Positions 1-9,000 of a DNA stretch of 64,000 nucleotides are shown piece after piece (the stretch's first letter is position 1; each line of letters begins with the position of its first letter). Position numbers and translations under genes: made by a program. The stretch lies in the NCBI GenBank assembly GCA_017513095.1, contig JAFWDJ010000005.1, positions 44,557-108,556 on the forward strand. Direction: 5' to 3'. The notes under the pieces were generated by a model. That model searched no databases. It saw only the letters and a list, made by a program, of their open reading frames with translations, and was not told where the DNA came from. This DNA comes from Clostridia bacterium (GTDB taxonomy: Bacteria; Bacillota; Clostridia; Oscillospirales; RGIG577).

Positions 1-369
1 CTTAATTCGCTTTTGGAGCGCGGAGAGGTAAAGACCGTGGCGCAGGGGCTTGAGCTTGTGGGCATAAGCCGAAGCGCCTATTATAAATACAGGGATAAAA
101 TAGCGCCCTTCCATGAGATAAGGGGCGGCTCTTCCTTTACGCTTTACGTGGAATTAAAGGACGAGCCGGGCGTACTGTCGCAGCTTCTGGAGGTCTTCGC
201 GCGCTGCGGCATGAATATCCTCACGATAAGCCAGAACATACCGATAAATTCGGTGGCGGGCATTACGATAACGGCGCGCGCTACGGGCGCTCCCGCCGAT
301 ATATCGGACTTTACGAAGCAGGCGGAGGCCATAAAGGGCCTTAAAAAGCTTGAGATTTTAGCAGGATAA
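1..369 (+). CDS. ACT domain protein (UPF0735/PheB-like), 5' end cut by window
   Basis: Small amino-acid-sensing ACT-domain protein. The frame is open to the first base, so the start lies upstream; about 122 residues are visible and family members are roughly 145-150 long, so perhaps 25-30 residues are missing. The visible N-terminal part (GISRSAYYKYRDKIAPF) is the helix-turn-helix-like segment typical of this family, followed by one ACT domain (SFTLYVELKDEPGVLSQLL onward) with the usual Gly between strand and helix. It lies 25 bp upstream of homoserine dehydrogenase and is probably co-transcribed. It may sense an amino acid and regulate the threonine branch; that role is inference from context only. 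Confidence 0.85.
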   Translation, partial: LNSLLERGEVKTVAQGLELVGISRSAYYKYRDKIAPFHEIRGGSSFTLYVELKDEPGVLSQLLEVFARCGMNILTISQNIPINSVAGITITARATGAPADISDFTKQAEAIKGLKKLEILAG

Positions 370-394
370 AATATAACTTTGCGGAGGTATTTTA

Positions 395-1624
395 ATGATA
401 AATGTTGCTATTTTAGGTTACGGCACGGTAGGCAGCGGCGTTTACGAGGTGCTTACGAAGAATGCCGAGAGCATCAAAAAGAAGGCGGGCGACGAAATTC
501 GCGTAAAGTATATACTTGATATACGCGATTTTTCCGACGCGCCGAACGCCCATCTTTTCACGAAGGACTTTAACGTGATCTTAAACGATCCCGAGGTTTC
601 CATCGTGGCCGAGGTAATAGGCGGCATAAGACCGTCGTACGATTTTACGAAGGCGGCGCTGCTTGCGGGCAAGAGCGTTGTTACGTCGAATAAGGAGCTT
701 GTCGCAAACAAGGGCTACGAGCTTTTGAAGATCGCGAAGGAAAAGGGCATAAGCTATCTTTTCGAGGCTTCCGTAGGCGGCGGCATCCCGATAATCCGCC
801 CGATGCACCAGTGCCTTGCGGCAAACGAGATCGAGGAGATCACGGGCATATTAAACGGCACGACTAACTACATCCTCACGAAGATGATAAACGAGCGTTT
901 AAGCTTTGACGAGGTATTAAAGGACGCGCAGAAGAAGGGCTACGCCGAGGCGAACCCCGACGCGGACGTTTTGGGCATAGACGCGTGCAGAAAGATTGCC
1001 ATACTTTCCTCGCTTGCCTTTTCCATGCAGGTTTCTCCCGACAAGATACATACCGAGGGCATAACAGGCATAAGCCTTACCGACGTTGAATACGCGAAGG
1101 CTACGTCGAGCGTTATAAAGCTTCTGGGACGCTCCGTTTTAAATTCCGACGGCACCGTATCGGCGATGGTCGCACCGTTTATCATCGCGTCGTCCAATCC
1201 GCTTGCGAACGTCGACGACGTTTTCAATGCGATACTCGTAAAGGGCGACTCCATAGGCGACGTAATGTTCTACGGCCGCGGCGCGGGCAAGCTTCCCACG
1301 GCGTCCGCCGTTGTTGCCGATATAATCGACGCGTCGAAGGGCAGAAGAGACATTTTCTGGGGCGAGGTGGACTACGAGAACGTGCGCGACTTTAACACCT
1401 ACGAGCACGAGTTCTACGTTCGCACGACCGACGCGAGCGTCGACATGAAGGCGACCGTTTACGGCATCTTCGGCTCCGTAAAGCGCATCGTGCGCGAGGA
1501 TATGCCGTCCGGCGAATATACCTTCCTTACGAAGTCGTTCACCGAAGCGCAGATGAAGGAAAACGTAGAAAAGCTTGCCGCTGCGGGCTGCTGCAAGGTC
1601 GGCTCCGTGATCCGCGTGCTTTAA
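395..1624 (+). CDS. hom: homoserine dehydrogenase
   Basis: Catalyses the NAD(P)H-dependent reduction of aspartate semialdehyde to homoserine, the branch point to threonine and methionine. The 409-residue protein has an N-terminal Rossmann motif (GYGTVGSG, residues 8-15), the family signature around GILNGTTNYIL near residue 150, and a C-terminal ACT domain (about residues 340-409) that usually mediates threonine feedback inhibition. The start follows a clear GGAGG (gcggaggtattttaATG). It sits between the ACT protein and homoserine kinase, only 8 bp before the latter, so the genes are likely one transcription unit whose promoter is outside the window. Confidence 0.96.
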   Translation: MINVAILGYGTVGSGVYEVLTKNAESIKKKAGDEIRVKYILDIRDFSDAPNAHLFTKDFNVILNDPEVSIVAEVIGGIRPSYDFTKAALLAGKSVVTSNKELVANKGYELLKIAKEKGISYLFEASVGGGIPIIRPMHQCLAANEIEEITGILNGTTNYILTKMINERLSFDEVLKDAQKKGYAEANPDADVLGIDACRKIAILSSLAFSMQVSPDKIHTEGITGISLTDVEYAKATSSVIKLLGRSVLNSDGTVSAMVAPFIIASSNPLANVDDVFNAILVKGDSIGDVMFYGRGAGKLPTASAVVADIIDASKGRRDIFWGEVDYENVRDFNTYEHEFYVRTTDASVDMKATVYGIFGSVKRIVREDMPSGEYTFLTKSFTEAQMKENVEKLAAAGCCKVGSVIRVL

Positions 1625-1632
1625 GCGTATAT

Positions 1633-2520
1633 ATGGTACAAATCAAAGCGGGAGCGACGAGCGCCAACATCGGCCCGGGCTTCGACTGCATCGGAGTCGC
1701 CCTGAATCTATATAATACTGTTGAAATAGAGGAGAGCGACGACTGCGTCGTCATAAGCCAGAACGTAAGGGAGCGCGCCGACGAAAACAATATATTCATA
1801 AAGAGCGCGCGCGCCGTATACGATTTGTGCGGGAAGCCGTTTTACGGGATAAGCGTAAGGCAGGAAACGAAGATACCGCCCGCGCGCGGGCTCGGCTCAA
1901 GCTCGGCATGCATTGCGGCGGCGATCTGCGGCGCGAACGCTATTTTGGGCGACCCGTTGAAAAAGAGCGACCTTATCGATCTTGCGGCCTCGCTCGAGGG
2001 ACATCCCGACAATACGACGCCGTGCATCGCGGGGGGCCTTTGCTTCTGCGTTTACGAGAACGGCCGTGTAAGATACAACAGAATAACGCTCGGACGAAAG
2101 CTTCTCTTTTGCGCGCTCGTGCCGGATTTCCGCATGAAGACGAGCAAATCGCGCCTTTTGATACCGCGCCGCGTAAGCCATGAGGACGCGGCCTACAACG
2201 TATCGAGGGCCGCGTATCTCGCCTCGGCGTTCTATGCGCGCGATTATGCCGCGCTCGGGTACGCGCTTTCGGACAGGCTTCATCAGCCGTACAGGCTTCC
2301 TCATATAGAGGGCGCCGACACCGTTATCGCCGTTTTGAATGAATTTTCGCCCTACGGCGTATATTTAAGCGGCGCGGGGCCCACGATAATGGCGGTGGCG
2401 GACGCCGAAAACCGCGATTTTGTGAAAAACGTGCGTGCGTCCCTAAAGGAAAAGGGCATAAACTGGCGTGCGTTAGCGCTCTTTTCGGACGCTCACGGCA
2501 TCAGAATAACAAATAAGTAA
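1633..2520 (+). CDS. thrB: homoserine kinase (GHMP family)
   Basis: Phosphorylates homoserine to O-phosphohomoserine on the way to threonine. The 295-residue sequence shows the GHMP kinase layout: an N-terminal substrate segment (ATSANIGPGFDCIG, residues 8-21), the ATP-binding Gly/Ser loop (PPARGLGSSSACIA, from about residue 82) and the C-terminal glycine-rich motif SGAGPTIMAV. The start is 8 bp after hom and has no strong Shine-Dalgarno, so translational coupling to hom is likely. Threonine synthase (thrC) is not in the window. Confidence 0.95.
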   Translation: MVQIKAGATSANIGPGFDCIGVALNLYNTVEIEESDDCVVISQNVRERADENNIFIKSARAVYDLCGKPFYGISVRQETKIPPARGLGSSSACIAAAICGANAILGDPLKKSDLIDLAASLEGHPDNTTPCIAGGLCFCVYENGRVRYNRITLGRKLLFCALVPDFRMKTSKSRLLIPRRVSHEDAAYNVSRAAYLASAFYARDYAALGYALSDRLHQPYRLPHIEGADTVIAVLNEFSPYGVYLSGAGPTIMAVADAENRDFVKNVRASLKEKGINWRALALFSDAHGIRITNK

Positions 2521-2549
2521 TCAGTACACGAAAGGGTGTTAAAAAAGAT

Positions 2550-3758
2550 ATGTTGATAGTAAAAAAATTCGGCGGCTCATCCGTTGCCGACGCTGCGAAG
2601 CTCTTCAACGTAGCCGGAATAATATCCGAGGACTACAATAAGGGCAACAGCGTTGTAGTCGTTGTTTCGGCTCAGGGCGACACGACGGACGACCTCATCG
2701 AAAAGGCACAGGAAATAAATCCTAAGGCTTCGAAGCGCGAGATGGATATGCTGCTCTCGACGGGCGAACAGATCTCAATTTCGCTTCTTGCCATGGCGCT
2801 TGAAAAGCTCGGCACTCCCGTTATCTCTCTCACGGGCTGGCAGGCCGGAATGCACACGAACACCACGTATTCGGCGGCAAGGATAAAGGATATAGACACC
2901 GAGCGCATAACGTTTGAGATAGACAAGAAGAAGGTCGTTATAGTTGCGGGCTTCCAGGGCGTGAACCGCTACGACGATATAACGACGCTCGGACGCGGCG
3001 GCTCCGATACGTCGGCGGTGGCTCTGGCGGCGGCTCTGAAGGCCGACGTATGCCAGATTTACACCGACGTCGACGGCGTATATACGGCGGACCCGCGCAT
3101 AGTCAAGAACGCGGTAAAGCTTGAGGACGTATCATATGACGAGATGCTCGAGCTTGCGAGCCTCGGCGCGAACGTGCTTCACAACCGTTCGGTTGAAATG
3201 GCGAAGAAATATAATGTAGAGCTCGAAGTGCTCTCAAGTTTTAATAGAGTACCCGGAACAAAAGTTAAGGAGGTTTCTGACGTGGAAAAAATGTTGATAA
3301 AGGGTGTCGCTCGCGACAACGACGTTGCACAGATAGCAGTTACGGGGCTGAAGGATCAGCCGGGCGTAGCGTTCAAGCTGTTTTCGCTTCTTGCAAAGCA
3401 TAACATCAATGTGGACATAATACTTCAGTCGGCGGGACAGGAGAACAACATACAGGAGATAAGCTTCACCGTGACCGAGGGCAATCTTGAAACGGCCCTG
3501 AAGGTAATAAAGGACAATCTTGGCGCCATCGGCGGCACCGACGTGAAGTTCGACAAGAACGTATCGAAGGTATCAATAGTAGGCGCGGGCATGGCAAGCA
3601 ATCCCGGCGTTGCGGCGAAGATGTTCGAGGCTCTGCAGGACGTTGGCATAAACATAAAGAGCATATCCACGAGCGAGATAAAGATATCCGTTCTTGTTGA
3701 GAGAGGCATGGCAGAGAAGGCCGTTGCCGCAATACACGACAAGTTCATGCTGCCGTAA
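2550..3758 (+). CDS. lysC: aspartate kinase, lysC-like, with regulatory ACT domains
   Basis: Phosphorylates aspartate, the first step to lysine, threonine and methionine. The 402-residue protein has the kinase N-terminus KKFGGSSV (residues 5-12), the central GRGGSDTSAVALAAAL segment (148-163) and two tandem ACT domains from about residue 260. Length and layout match the Bacillus subtilis LysC type. That enzyme makes a second, smaller chain from an in-frame internal start; here a strong AAGGAGG at 3267-3273 precedes an in-frame GTG (codon 245) and ATG (codon 248), see the separate entry. The gene follows thrB by 29 bp and is followed by a terminator at about 3880. Confidence 0.96.
   Translation: MLIVKKFGGSSVADAAKLFNVAGIISEDYNKGNSVVVVVSAQGDTTDDLIEKAQEINPKASKREMDMLLSTGEQISISLLAMALEKLGTPVISLTGWQAGMHTNTTYSAARIKDIDTERITFEIDKKKVVIVAGFQGVNRYDDITTLGRGGSDTSAVALAAALKADVCQIYTDVDGVYTADPRIVKNAVKLEDVSYDEMLELASLGANVLHNRSVEMAKKYNVELEVLSSFNRVPGTKVKEVSDVEKMLIKGVARDNDVAQIAVTGLKDQPGVAFKLFSLLAKHNINVDIILQSAGQENNIQEISFTVTEGNLETALKVIKDNLGAIGGTDVKFDKNVSKVSIVGAGMASNPGVAAKMFEALQDVGINIKSISTSEIKISVLVERGMAEKAVAAIHDKFMLP
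3282..3758 (+). CDS. putative internally initiated aspartate kinase beta chain
   Basis: Seen directly: within lysC, AAGGAGG (3267-3273) lies 8 bases before an in-frame GTG at 3282 (V245), with an in-frame ATG at 3291 (M248). Starting here would give a product of about 155-158 residues holding only the two ACT domains. Established: B. subtilis aspartokinase II is an alpha2-beta2 enzyme whose beta chain is made from just such an internal start in lysC. Inference: the same arrangement is used here. A chance Shine-Dalgarno inside the kinase/ACT linker is the alternative. Confidence 0.6.
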   Translation: MEKMLIKGVARDNDVAQIAVTGLKDQPGVAFKLFSLLAKHNINVDIILQSAGQENNIQEISFTVTEGNLETALKVIKDNLGAIGGTDVKFDKNVSKVSIVGAGMASNPGVAAKMFEALQDVGINIKSISTSEIKISVLVERGMAEKAVAAIHDKFMLP

Positions 3759-3775
3759 GTTTATTGAGGCCGCCC

Positions 3776-3799
3776 AAAAAGGGCCGGACCGCCGAAAAA
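3776..3799 (+). repeat. 24-bp repeat copy 1 (after lysC)
   Basis: An A5-GGGCCGGACCGCCG-A5 block lies 17 bp after the lysC stop. An identical block occurs at 35540-35563, 11 bp after the stop of the tryptophanase-like gene. It is not a good hairpin by itself. Its function is unknown. Confidence 0.6.
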
Positions 3800-3879
3800 A
3801 ATAAATAAAAGAAGTGAAAAACATGTGCGGATTTTTTGAAAGACAAATATTTCTGCATACCGTTTCAAAACAACTTTTG

Positions 3880-3908
3880 CGCCGTAACCATGAAGGTTAC
3901 GGCGTTTT
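3880..3908 (+). terminator. Rho-independent terminator of the hom-thrB-lysC unit
   Basis: Perfect 10-bp stem CGCCGTAACC / GGTTACGGCG with a 5-base loop, followed by TTTT. Confidence 0.8.
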
Positions 3909-4098
3909 CGGCTATTGCCGATTGACTCACTGCCGTATACCGATACGCCCAATCCACCCCAAAAAATCCGCGAGCGTATTTTTTGGGGACCCTGAGTTCG
4001 CCAATCGACAATTCCGGCCTCTTTTTGGACGCCCTTTTAAAACCCCCCGCTTTTTCGCAAAAAAACGCATGAAAACTGCCGATTTGGGAATAATTTAC

Positions 4099-4127
4099 TT
4101 GCATTTTCCTTTGATAAAGCATAAAAT
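4099..4127 (+). promoter_or_regulatory. sigma-A promoter for the 51-residue membrane protein gene
   Basis: TTGCAT (4099-4104), 17-bp spacer, TAAAAT (4122-4127), about 70 bp ahead of the GTG start at 4197. Confidence 0.65.
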
Positions 4128-4196
4128 ATCTGAAAAGAATCTTTTTGCGCCGATGAGCGCCGAAGGATCGTCTTTAAAGTGGGGGAGGGTATTTGT

Positions 4197-4352
4197 GTGA
4201 CTGCCAGGAAGTGGCTTATGCGCATCGCGCTGATTGCGTGTCTCGGGCTTATCACTTTTCTGTTATCGGTTTTTGCAAGCGGAGATACCTTCAGCGGCAT
4301 ATCAGACAAGGTCCGCACGCAGGAGTATTCGGAAAGCGTCGAAGCGGCATAA
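4197..4352 (+). CDS. small single-pass membrane protein, 51 residues
   Basis: Unrecognised short gene. The frame opens with GTG seven bases after a purine-rich Shine-Dalgarno (GGGGGAGGG, 4181-4189). The product has a basic N-terminus (MTARKWLMR), one hydrophobic segment of about 19 residues (IALIACLGLITFLLSVFA) and a short polar, acidic tail ending SESVEAA. That pattern fits a single-pass membrane peptide with the tail outside. It has its own promoter (4099-4127) and a perfect terminator (4372-4417), so it is a complete one-gene transcription unit between lysC and lon. The hydrophobic stretch could also be read as a signal peptide. No function can be assigned. Confidence 0.65.
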   Translation: MTARKWLMRIALIACLGLITFLLSVFASGDTFSGISDKVRTQEYSESVEAA

Positions 4353-4371
4353 AAAATACATAAAAAAAGTC

Positions 4372-4417
4372 ATTGGGAGCGCGAAAAATTATAACCGCGC
4401 TCCCAATTATTTTTTAT
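4372..4417 (+). terminator. Rho-independent terminator after the small membrane protein gene
   Basis: Perfect 12-bp stem ATTGGGAGCGCG / CGCGCTCCCAAT with a 12-base loop, then TATTTTTTATT. It separates the small gene from lon. Confidence 0.9.
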
Positions 4418-4445
4418 TGTATAAGTCGACATTATATGTTATTAT
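4417..4445 (+). promoter_or_regulatory. sigma-A promoter for lon
   Basis: TTGTAT (4417-4422), 17-bp spacer, TATTAT (4440-4445). The -35 box touches the T-run of the preceding terminator. No CIRCE or CtsR box was recognised nearby. Confidence 0.55.
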
Positions 4446-4486
4446 TTATTCATGTTCCGCATAGGGACTTACGGAGGATAAATATC

Positions 4487-6919
4487 ATGACAGACAATGA
4501 ATTGAATATAAATACAGAGAATAACGAAACGACGACGCTGCCGCTGCTTGCGCTGCGGGGCCTGTGCGTTTTTCCCGCGATGAATATCCACTTCGACGTG
4601 GGACGAAAAAAATCCGTCAAGGCGCTTGAAGAGGCGATGGAGCGCGACCAGCGCATTTTTCTTGTCGCGCAGAAGGATACCGTTACCGACAAGCCCGAGG
4701 AGGAGGACCTCTACGAGGTGGGCACCATCGCGAGAATTAAGCAGATTGTCAAGGTGCCCGGCGATACGCTGAGAGTCATAGTTGAGGGGCAAAAGCGCGC
4801 GCGCAAGGTGAAAATGGTGCGCCGCGAGCCGTATTTTGAGGCCGAGGTCGACACGTCCGCGCCGCCGGTGCGCGCTGTTTCGCGCATACGCCGCGAGGCG
4901 CTCATCCGAAACGCGCAGAACACGTTCATAGATTATTCCGAGCTTGCGCCGAAGCTCCCCGGCGACCTTATGCTGAAGGTCATAGAGGCGAAAAGCCCCG
5001 GCGCGCTTGCCGACGAGATCGCGTCGGGAACGCCGATAAAGCTTTCCGAAAAGCAGGCCGTCTTGGAGGAGTTCGACGAATACAAGCGCCTTCAAAAGGT
5101 CATCTTCACGCTCGAGAACGAAATAAGCATACTCGACGTGGAAAACGAGATGCGCGAAAAGATACGTGAGCAGATAGACAAGAACCAGCGCGAATATTAT
5201 CTTCGCGAGCAGATGAAGGTGATACAGGGCGAGCTGGGCGAGGGCGAGAACACGTACGAGGAGTCGCTTGAATACAAGGATAAGATTTTAAAGCTCAAGC
5301 TTAAAGCGGAGCTTGAGGAGCGCCTTTTAAAGGAAGCCGCACGTCTTGCGAAGATGCCCTACGGCTCGTCCGAGGGCGCGGTGATACGCACGTATCTCGA
5401 TACGTGCCTCGAGCTTCCGTGGAACAAGACGACGCGCGAGCGCATCGACATAAAGCGCGCGCGAAAGATGCTTGACGCCGATCACTACGGACTTACGAAG
5501 GTCAAGGACAGAGTTATAGAATTTATGGCGGTGCGCGCGCTTACGCAGGACCAAAGCCCGCAGATACTCTGCCTTGTCGGCCCTCCCGGCGTGGGCAAAA
5601 CGTCGGTCGGCCGCTCCATCGCATCCGCGATGGGACGAAAGTACGCCCGCGTCTCTTTGGGCGGCGTGCGCGACGAGGCCGACATCCGCGGCCACCGAAA
5701 GACGTACATAGGCGCTATGCCAGGCCGCATAATAAACGCGCTGAAGCTTGCGGGCAGCAAAAATCCCGTGATGATACTCGACGAGATAGACAAAATGTCG
5801 AGCGACTTCCGCGGCGACCCCGCCTCCGCGATGCTCGAGGTGCTCGACGGCGAACAGAACGTTGAATTCCGCGACCACTACATAGAGCTGCCGTTCGACC
5901 TGTCGAAGGTCATGTTCATAACGACGGCGAACACGCTCGACACGATACCGCGCCCGCTTCTCGACCGCATGGAGGTAATAGAGATAACGAGCTATACCGA
6001 TACGGAGAAACTTAATATCGCGCGCCTTCATCTCATACCGAAGCAGCTTAAAAAGCACGGACTGACTTCTAAGCAGCTCAAATTCGACGAAGCGGCCGTG
6101 TCCGCGATAATCGAGGGCTATACTATGGAATCGGGCGTGAGAAATCTGGAACGCGAAATAGCGAAGGTGTGCCGAAAGGCGGCGGCGCTCATCGTTTCAA
6201 AGGAAAAGGACTCCGTGCGCGCGACGGCGGATAATATCGCGGACTTTCTCGGCCCCGTAAAGGTGATAAAGGAGCGCATTCCGAAGGAGGATCAGGTAGG
6301 CGTCGTAAACGGCCTTGCCTGGACGCAGACGGGCGGCGATTTATTGTCGGTCGAAGCGAACGTTATGGAGGGCTCCGGCAAGGTGGAACTTACGGGACTT
6401 CTGGGCGACGTTATGAAGGAGTCGGCCCACGCCGCGATAAGCTGCATAAGAAGCCGAATAGAGCTTTTCCCCGCGATACCGCGCGACTTTTACAAGACGA
6501 AGGACATACATATTCACTTCCCCGAGGGCGCGATCCCGAAGGACGGCCCCTCGGCGGGCATAACGATAGCGTGCGCGCTCATATCGGCGCTGTCGGGCTG
6601 CCCCGTGCGCCGCGACGTCGCGATGACGGGCGAGATAACGCTTCGCGGCCGCGTGCTTCCGATAGGCGGCCTCAAGGAAAAAACGATGGCGGCCTACAAG
6701 GCGGGCGTTAAGACCGTGATAATCCCGAAGGACTGCGAAAAAGACCTCTCCGAGCTTGAAAGCGTCGTAAGGGAGAATATAGAATTCGTCACGGCATCCG
6801 AGATAGACGACGTGATAAAGACGGCGTTCGCCGTGTCGCCGTTTACGAAGGGCAAGGATATAAATCTGCCCTTGCAGCACGGCGAGCCGCGCATGAGCGT
6901 CGCCGAGATAAGCCAGTAA
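4487..6919 (+). CDS. lon: ATP-dependent protease La (LonA)
   Basis: Cytosolic AAA+ serine protease that degrades misfolded and regulatory proteins. I place the start at 4487, after ACGGAGGA, giving 810 residues, the usual LonA length; a longer frame opening at 4373 runs through the upstream terminator and is not credible. An N-terminal substrate-binding LON domain (from about residue 20) is followed by a coiled segment, the Walker A loop GPPGVGKTS (near 365-373), Walker [10 protein letters not shown], and the protease domain with catalytic Ser689 in [10 protein letters not shown] and the lysine motif GGLKEK (727-732). engB follows after 12 bp, a common pairing in Firmicutes. Confidence 0.97.
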   Translation: MTDNELNINTENNETTTLPLLALRGLCVFPAMNIHFDVGRKKSVKALEEAMERDQRIFLVAQKDTVTDKPEEEDLYEVGTIARIKQIVKVPGDTLRVIVEGQKRARKVKMVRREPYFEAEVDTSAPPVRAVSRIRREALIRNAQNTFIDYSELAPKLPGDLMLKVIEAKSPGALADEIASGTPIKLSEKQAVLEEFDEYKRLQKVIFTLENEISILDVENEMREKIREQIDKNQREYYLREQMKVIQGELGEGENTYEESLEYKDKILKLKLKAELEERLLKEAARLAKMPYGSSEGAVIRTYLDTCLELPWNKTTRERIDIKRARKMLDADHYGLTKVKDRVIEFMAVRALTQDQSPQILCLVGPPGVGKTSVGRSIASAMGRKYARVSLGGVRDEADIRGHRKTYIGAMPGRIINALKLAGSKNPVMILDEIDKMSSDFRGDPASAMLEVLDGEQNVEFRDHYIELPFDLSKVMFITTANTLDTIPRPLLDRMEVIEITSYTDTEKLNIARLHLIPKQLKKHGLTSKQLKFDEAAVSAIIEGYTMESGVRNLEREIAKVCRKAAALIVSKEKDSVRATADNIADFLGPVKVIKERIPKEDQVGVVNGLAWTQTGGDLLSVEANVMEGSGKVELTGLLGDVMKESAHAAISCIRSRIELFPAIPRDFYKTKDIHIHFPEGAIPKDGPSAGITIACALISALSGCPVRRDVAMTGEITLRGRVLPIGGLKEKTMAAYKAGVKTVIIPKDCEKDLSELESVVRENIEFVTASEIDDVIKTAFAVSPFTKGKDINLPLQHGEPRMSVAEISQ

Positions 6920-6931
6920 GAGAGGTGCCGC

Positions 6932-7555
6932 ATGAATTTTCATAAGGTCGAGCTTGTCATGTCGGCGGCGCACAAATCGCAGTTCCCGAAAACCGGCCTT
7001 CCGGAGCTTGTTTTCGCGGGACGAAGCAACGTGGGGAAATCCTCGCTTATAAATAAGGTCTTAAACCGCAAAAACTTCGCCCGAACGTCTTCCTCGCCGG
7101 GAAAGACGGCCACGATAAACTACTATCTTCTCGACGGAAAGGTATACCTTGTCGATCTGCCGGGCTACGGCTTTGCGAAGGTGTCAAAGGACAAGAAAAA
7201 GACGTGGGGCGTCTTCATCGAGGACTACTTCAGGCTTTCAAAAAATATCGCGCTCGTGTTCTCGCTCGTGGACATACGCCACGACCCCACGGCCGACGAT
7301 ATGGCGATGGCGGATTTTTTAAAGGCGGCGGGGCTGCCGTTTATGATAATCGCAACGAAGGCGGACAAGCTGTCGAAAACGGCGGCCGCCGCGTCGTGCG
7401 AAAATATAAGAAAGAAGCTTTCGCTTCCCGACGGCGTGCCGCTCGTCGCGTTTTCCGCGAAAACGGGCGCGGGATGCGCCGAAATAATTGACGTAATAAA
7501 TAAATTTGACGATAAAACGGAGGAAAAAGATGCTGTATCCCAATCAGACGATTAA
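6932..7555 (+). CDS. engB: ribosome biogenesis GTPase EngB/YsxC
   Basis: Essential-type GTPase of the TrmE-Era-EngA-YihA-Septin superfamily, needed for large ribosomal subunit assembly. The 207-residue protein has G1 GRSNVGKSS (residues 30-38), the G3 motif DLPGYGFA and G4 TKADK. It lies 12 bp after lon, matching the lon-engB order of other Firmicutes. Its last 26 bases overlap the start of lysA, and the acidic C-terminal tail (EEKDAVSQSDD) is encoded in the overlap. Confidence 0.95.
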   Translation: MNFHKVELVMSAAHKSQFPKTGLPELVFAGRSNVGKSSLINKVLNRKNFARTSSSPGKTATINYYLLDGKVYLVDLPGYGFAKVSKDKKKTWGVFIEDYFRLSKNIALVFSLVDIRHDPTADDMAMADFLKAAGLPFMIIATKADKLSKTAAAASCENIRKKLSLPDGVPLVAFSAKTGAGCAEIIDVINKFDDKTEEKDAVSQSDD

Positions 7556-8822
7556 GGACAACTGCCTCTATATAGGCGGCGCGAATACCGTGGAGCTTGC
7601 AAAAGAGTACGGTACGCCGCTTTATGTGATGGATGAGGACATGATAAGAGAGACGTGCCGCGAATTCAAGCGCGCGATATACGACGGAGTCGGCGAGAAC
7701 GGACTTGTGCTCTACGCAAGCAAGGCGTTTTCATGCCGCGCGATGTACCGCCTTGTGCGGGAGGAGGGGCTCGGAATAGACGTCGTGTCGGGCGGCGAGC
7801 TTTATACGGCGATGAAGGAGAACTTCCCGCCCGAAAAGATATACTTCCACGGCAACAACAAGACGGCGGATGAAATAGAGCTTGCGCTCTCATACGGCGT
7901 GGGACGCTTCGCCGTGGACAATAAAGAGGAGCTGTTTCTTTTAAACGAGCTTTCCGTAAAGCGCGGCGTACGCGCGAAGATATCGTTTCGCATAAAGCCC
8001 GGCATAGACGCGCACACGTTCGACGCGGTCATGACGGGGCAGATAGACTCTAAATTCGGCGTCGCGCTCGAGAACGGCGAGGCGTTTGAAATAATGAAGA
8101 CGGCGGCCGCGCTTCCCGGCATCGAGGTAGTGGGCGTTCACTGTCACATAGGCTCGCAGATATTCACGACGGAGCCGTTCTTCGGCGCGGTCGACGTGAT
8201 GGTCGACTTTATCGCGCGCCTTCGCCGCGAGCTTTCGATTGATATACGCGAGCTTAACTTAGGCGGCGGATACGGCATAAAGTATACCGAGGAGGACAAG
8301 CCCATAGCGCCCGCGGAAATGTTCTCGAAGGTGCTTTCGCATCTTAAAGAAAAGTGCGAAAAAACGGGCGAGCCCGTGCCGCGCGTTTTGATCGAGCCGG
8401 GACGCTCCATCGTTGCGGCGGCGGGCGTGACGCTTTACACCGTCGGCTCCGTAAAAACGATAAAGGACGTGCGCACCTACGTTTCCGTAGACGGCGGCAT
8501 GACCGACAACCCGCGCTACGCGCTCTACGAATCGCGTTACACGGCGACTGTCGCGAACCGCGCGTCCGAGCCGCAGAGCGAGACGATAACGCTTGCGGGA
8601 CGCTGCTGCGAAAGCGGCGACCTCATCGGAAAGGATATGCCGCTTCAGAAGACTAAGGCGGGCGACATACTCGCCGTATTCTCGACCGGCGCGTACAATT
8701 ATTCGATGGCGTCTAATTACAACCGCGTGCCGCGCGCCGCGACCGTATTCGTAAGCGGCGGCAAAAGCCGCGAGGTCATCCGCCGCGAAAGCTACGAGGA
8801 TATTATAAGAAATGACCTGTAA
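7530..8822 (+). CDS. lysA: diaminopimelate decarboxylase
   Basis: PLP enzyme that decarboxylates meso-diaminopimelate to lysine. I choose the ATG at 7530, preceded by GGAGGAAAAAG; this gives 430 residues and overlaps the end of engB. The PLP lysine is K65 in LYASKAFSCRAM. The fold-III motifs GVHCHIGSQI, LNLGGGYGI and EPGRSIV and the C-terminal substrate segment around RCCESGD are all present. It is the last gene of the lon-engB-lysA unit, with a strong terminator 9 bp later. With lysC it places two steps of lysine synthesis near each other. Confidence 0.96.
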   Translation: MLYPNQTIKDNCLYIGGANTVELAKEYGTPLYVMDEDMIRETCREFKRAIYDGVGENGLVLYASKAFSCRAMYRLVREEGLGIDVVSGGELYTAMKENFPPEKIYFHGNNKTADEIELALSYGVGRFAVDNKEELFLLNELSVKRGVRAKISFRIKPGIDAHTFDAVMTGQIDSKFGVALENGEAFEIMKTAAALPGIEVVGVHCHIGSQIFTTEPFFGAVDVMVDFIARLRRELSIDIRELNLGGGYGIKYTEEDKPIAPAEMFSKVLSHLKEKCEKTGEPVPRVLIEPGRSIVAAAGVTLYTVGSVKTIKDVRTYVSVDGGMTDNPRYALYESRYTATVANRASEPQSETITLAGRCCESGDLIGKDMPLQKTKAGDILAVFSTGAYNYSMASNYNRVPRAATVFVSGGKSREVIRRESYEDIIRNDL

Positions 8823-8830
8823 TAAGGCTT

Positions 8831-8862
8831 AAAAAAGCCCGACGGAAACGTCGGGCTTTTTT
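8831..8862 (+). terminator. Rho-independent terminator after lysA
   Basis: 14-bp stem AAAAAAGCCCGACG / CGTCGGGCTTTTTT with a GAAA tetraloop. The 41 bp from 8821 to 8861 recur exactly at 13924-13964, after the next gene. Confidence 0.92.
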
Positions 8863-9000
8863 GCGTTCGGGGGAGAATGAGGGGAAAAAGCATTCTTTTT
8901 CCCTTCCGCGTATTGAATAAGCTTCGGAGGTATGATAAACTAAGATTTATAATAGTGCATTATAAACAACGTGTTTTCTAAAGGGATGAGAAAAGTATAC

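Larger units (their letters stand above)
3759..4196. other. 438-bp intergenic region: lysC terminator, inverted repeat, promoter
   Basis: No convincing gene lies here; the longest frame (3814-4200) lacks a ribosome binding site and has an unlikely composition. The region holds a short repeat also seen after the tnaA-like gene (3776-3799), a strong terminator for the lysC operon (3880-3908), an 11-bp inverted repeat CCCCAAAAAAT/ATTTTTTGGGG (3957-3967 and 3978-3988), and a promoter for the small membrane protein gene (4099-4127). Confidence 0.6.

Noticed and set aside
3814..4200. 128-residue plus-strand frame between lysC and lon
   Set aside because: It runs through the lysC terminator and the promoter of the small membrane gene, has no ribosome binding site, and its composition (basic, rich in F, R, H and C) is unlike the neighbouring proteins.
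4373..4486. N-terminal extension of lon to 848 residues
   Set aside because: The extra 38 codons are the terminator hairpin and promoter of the region; the ATG at 4487 has a good Shine-Dalgarno and gives the standard LonA N-terminus.
5327..6058. 243-residue minus-strand frame inside lon
   Set aside because: lon is well supported over the whole stretch; the antisense frame reads as low-complexity Arg/Val/His/Tyr sequence.
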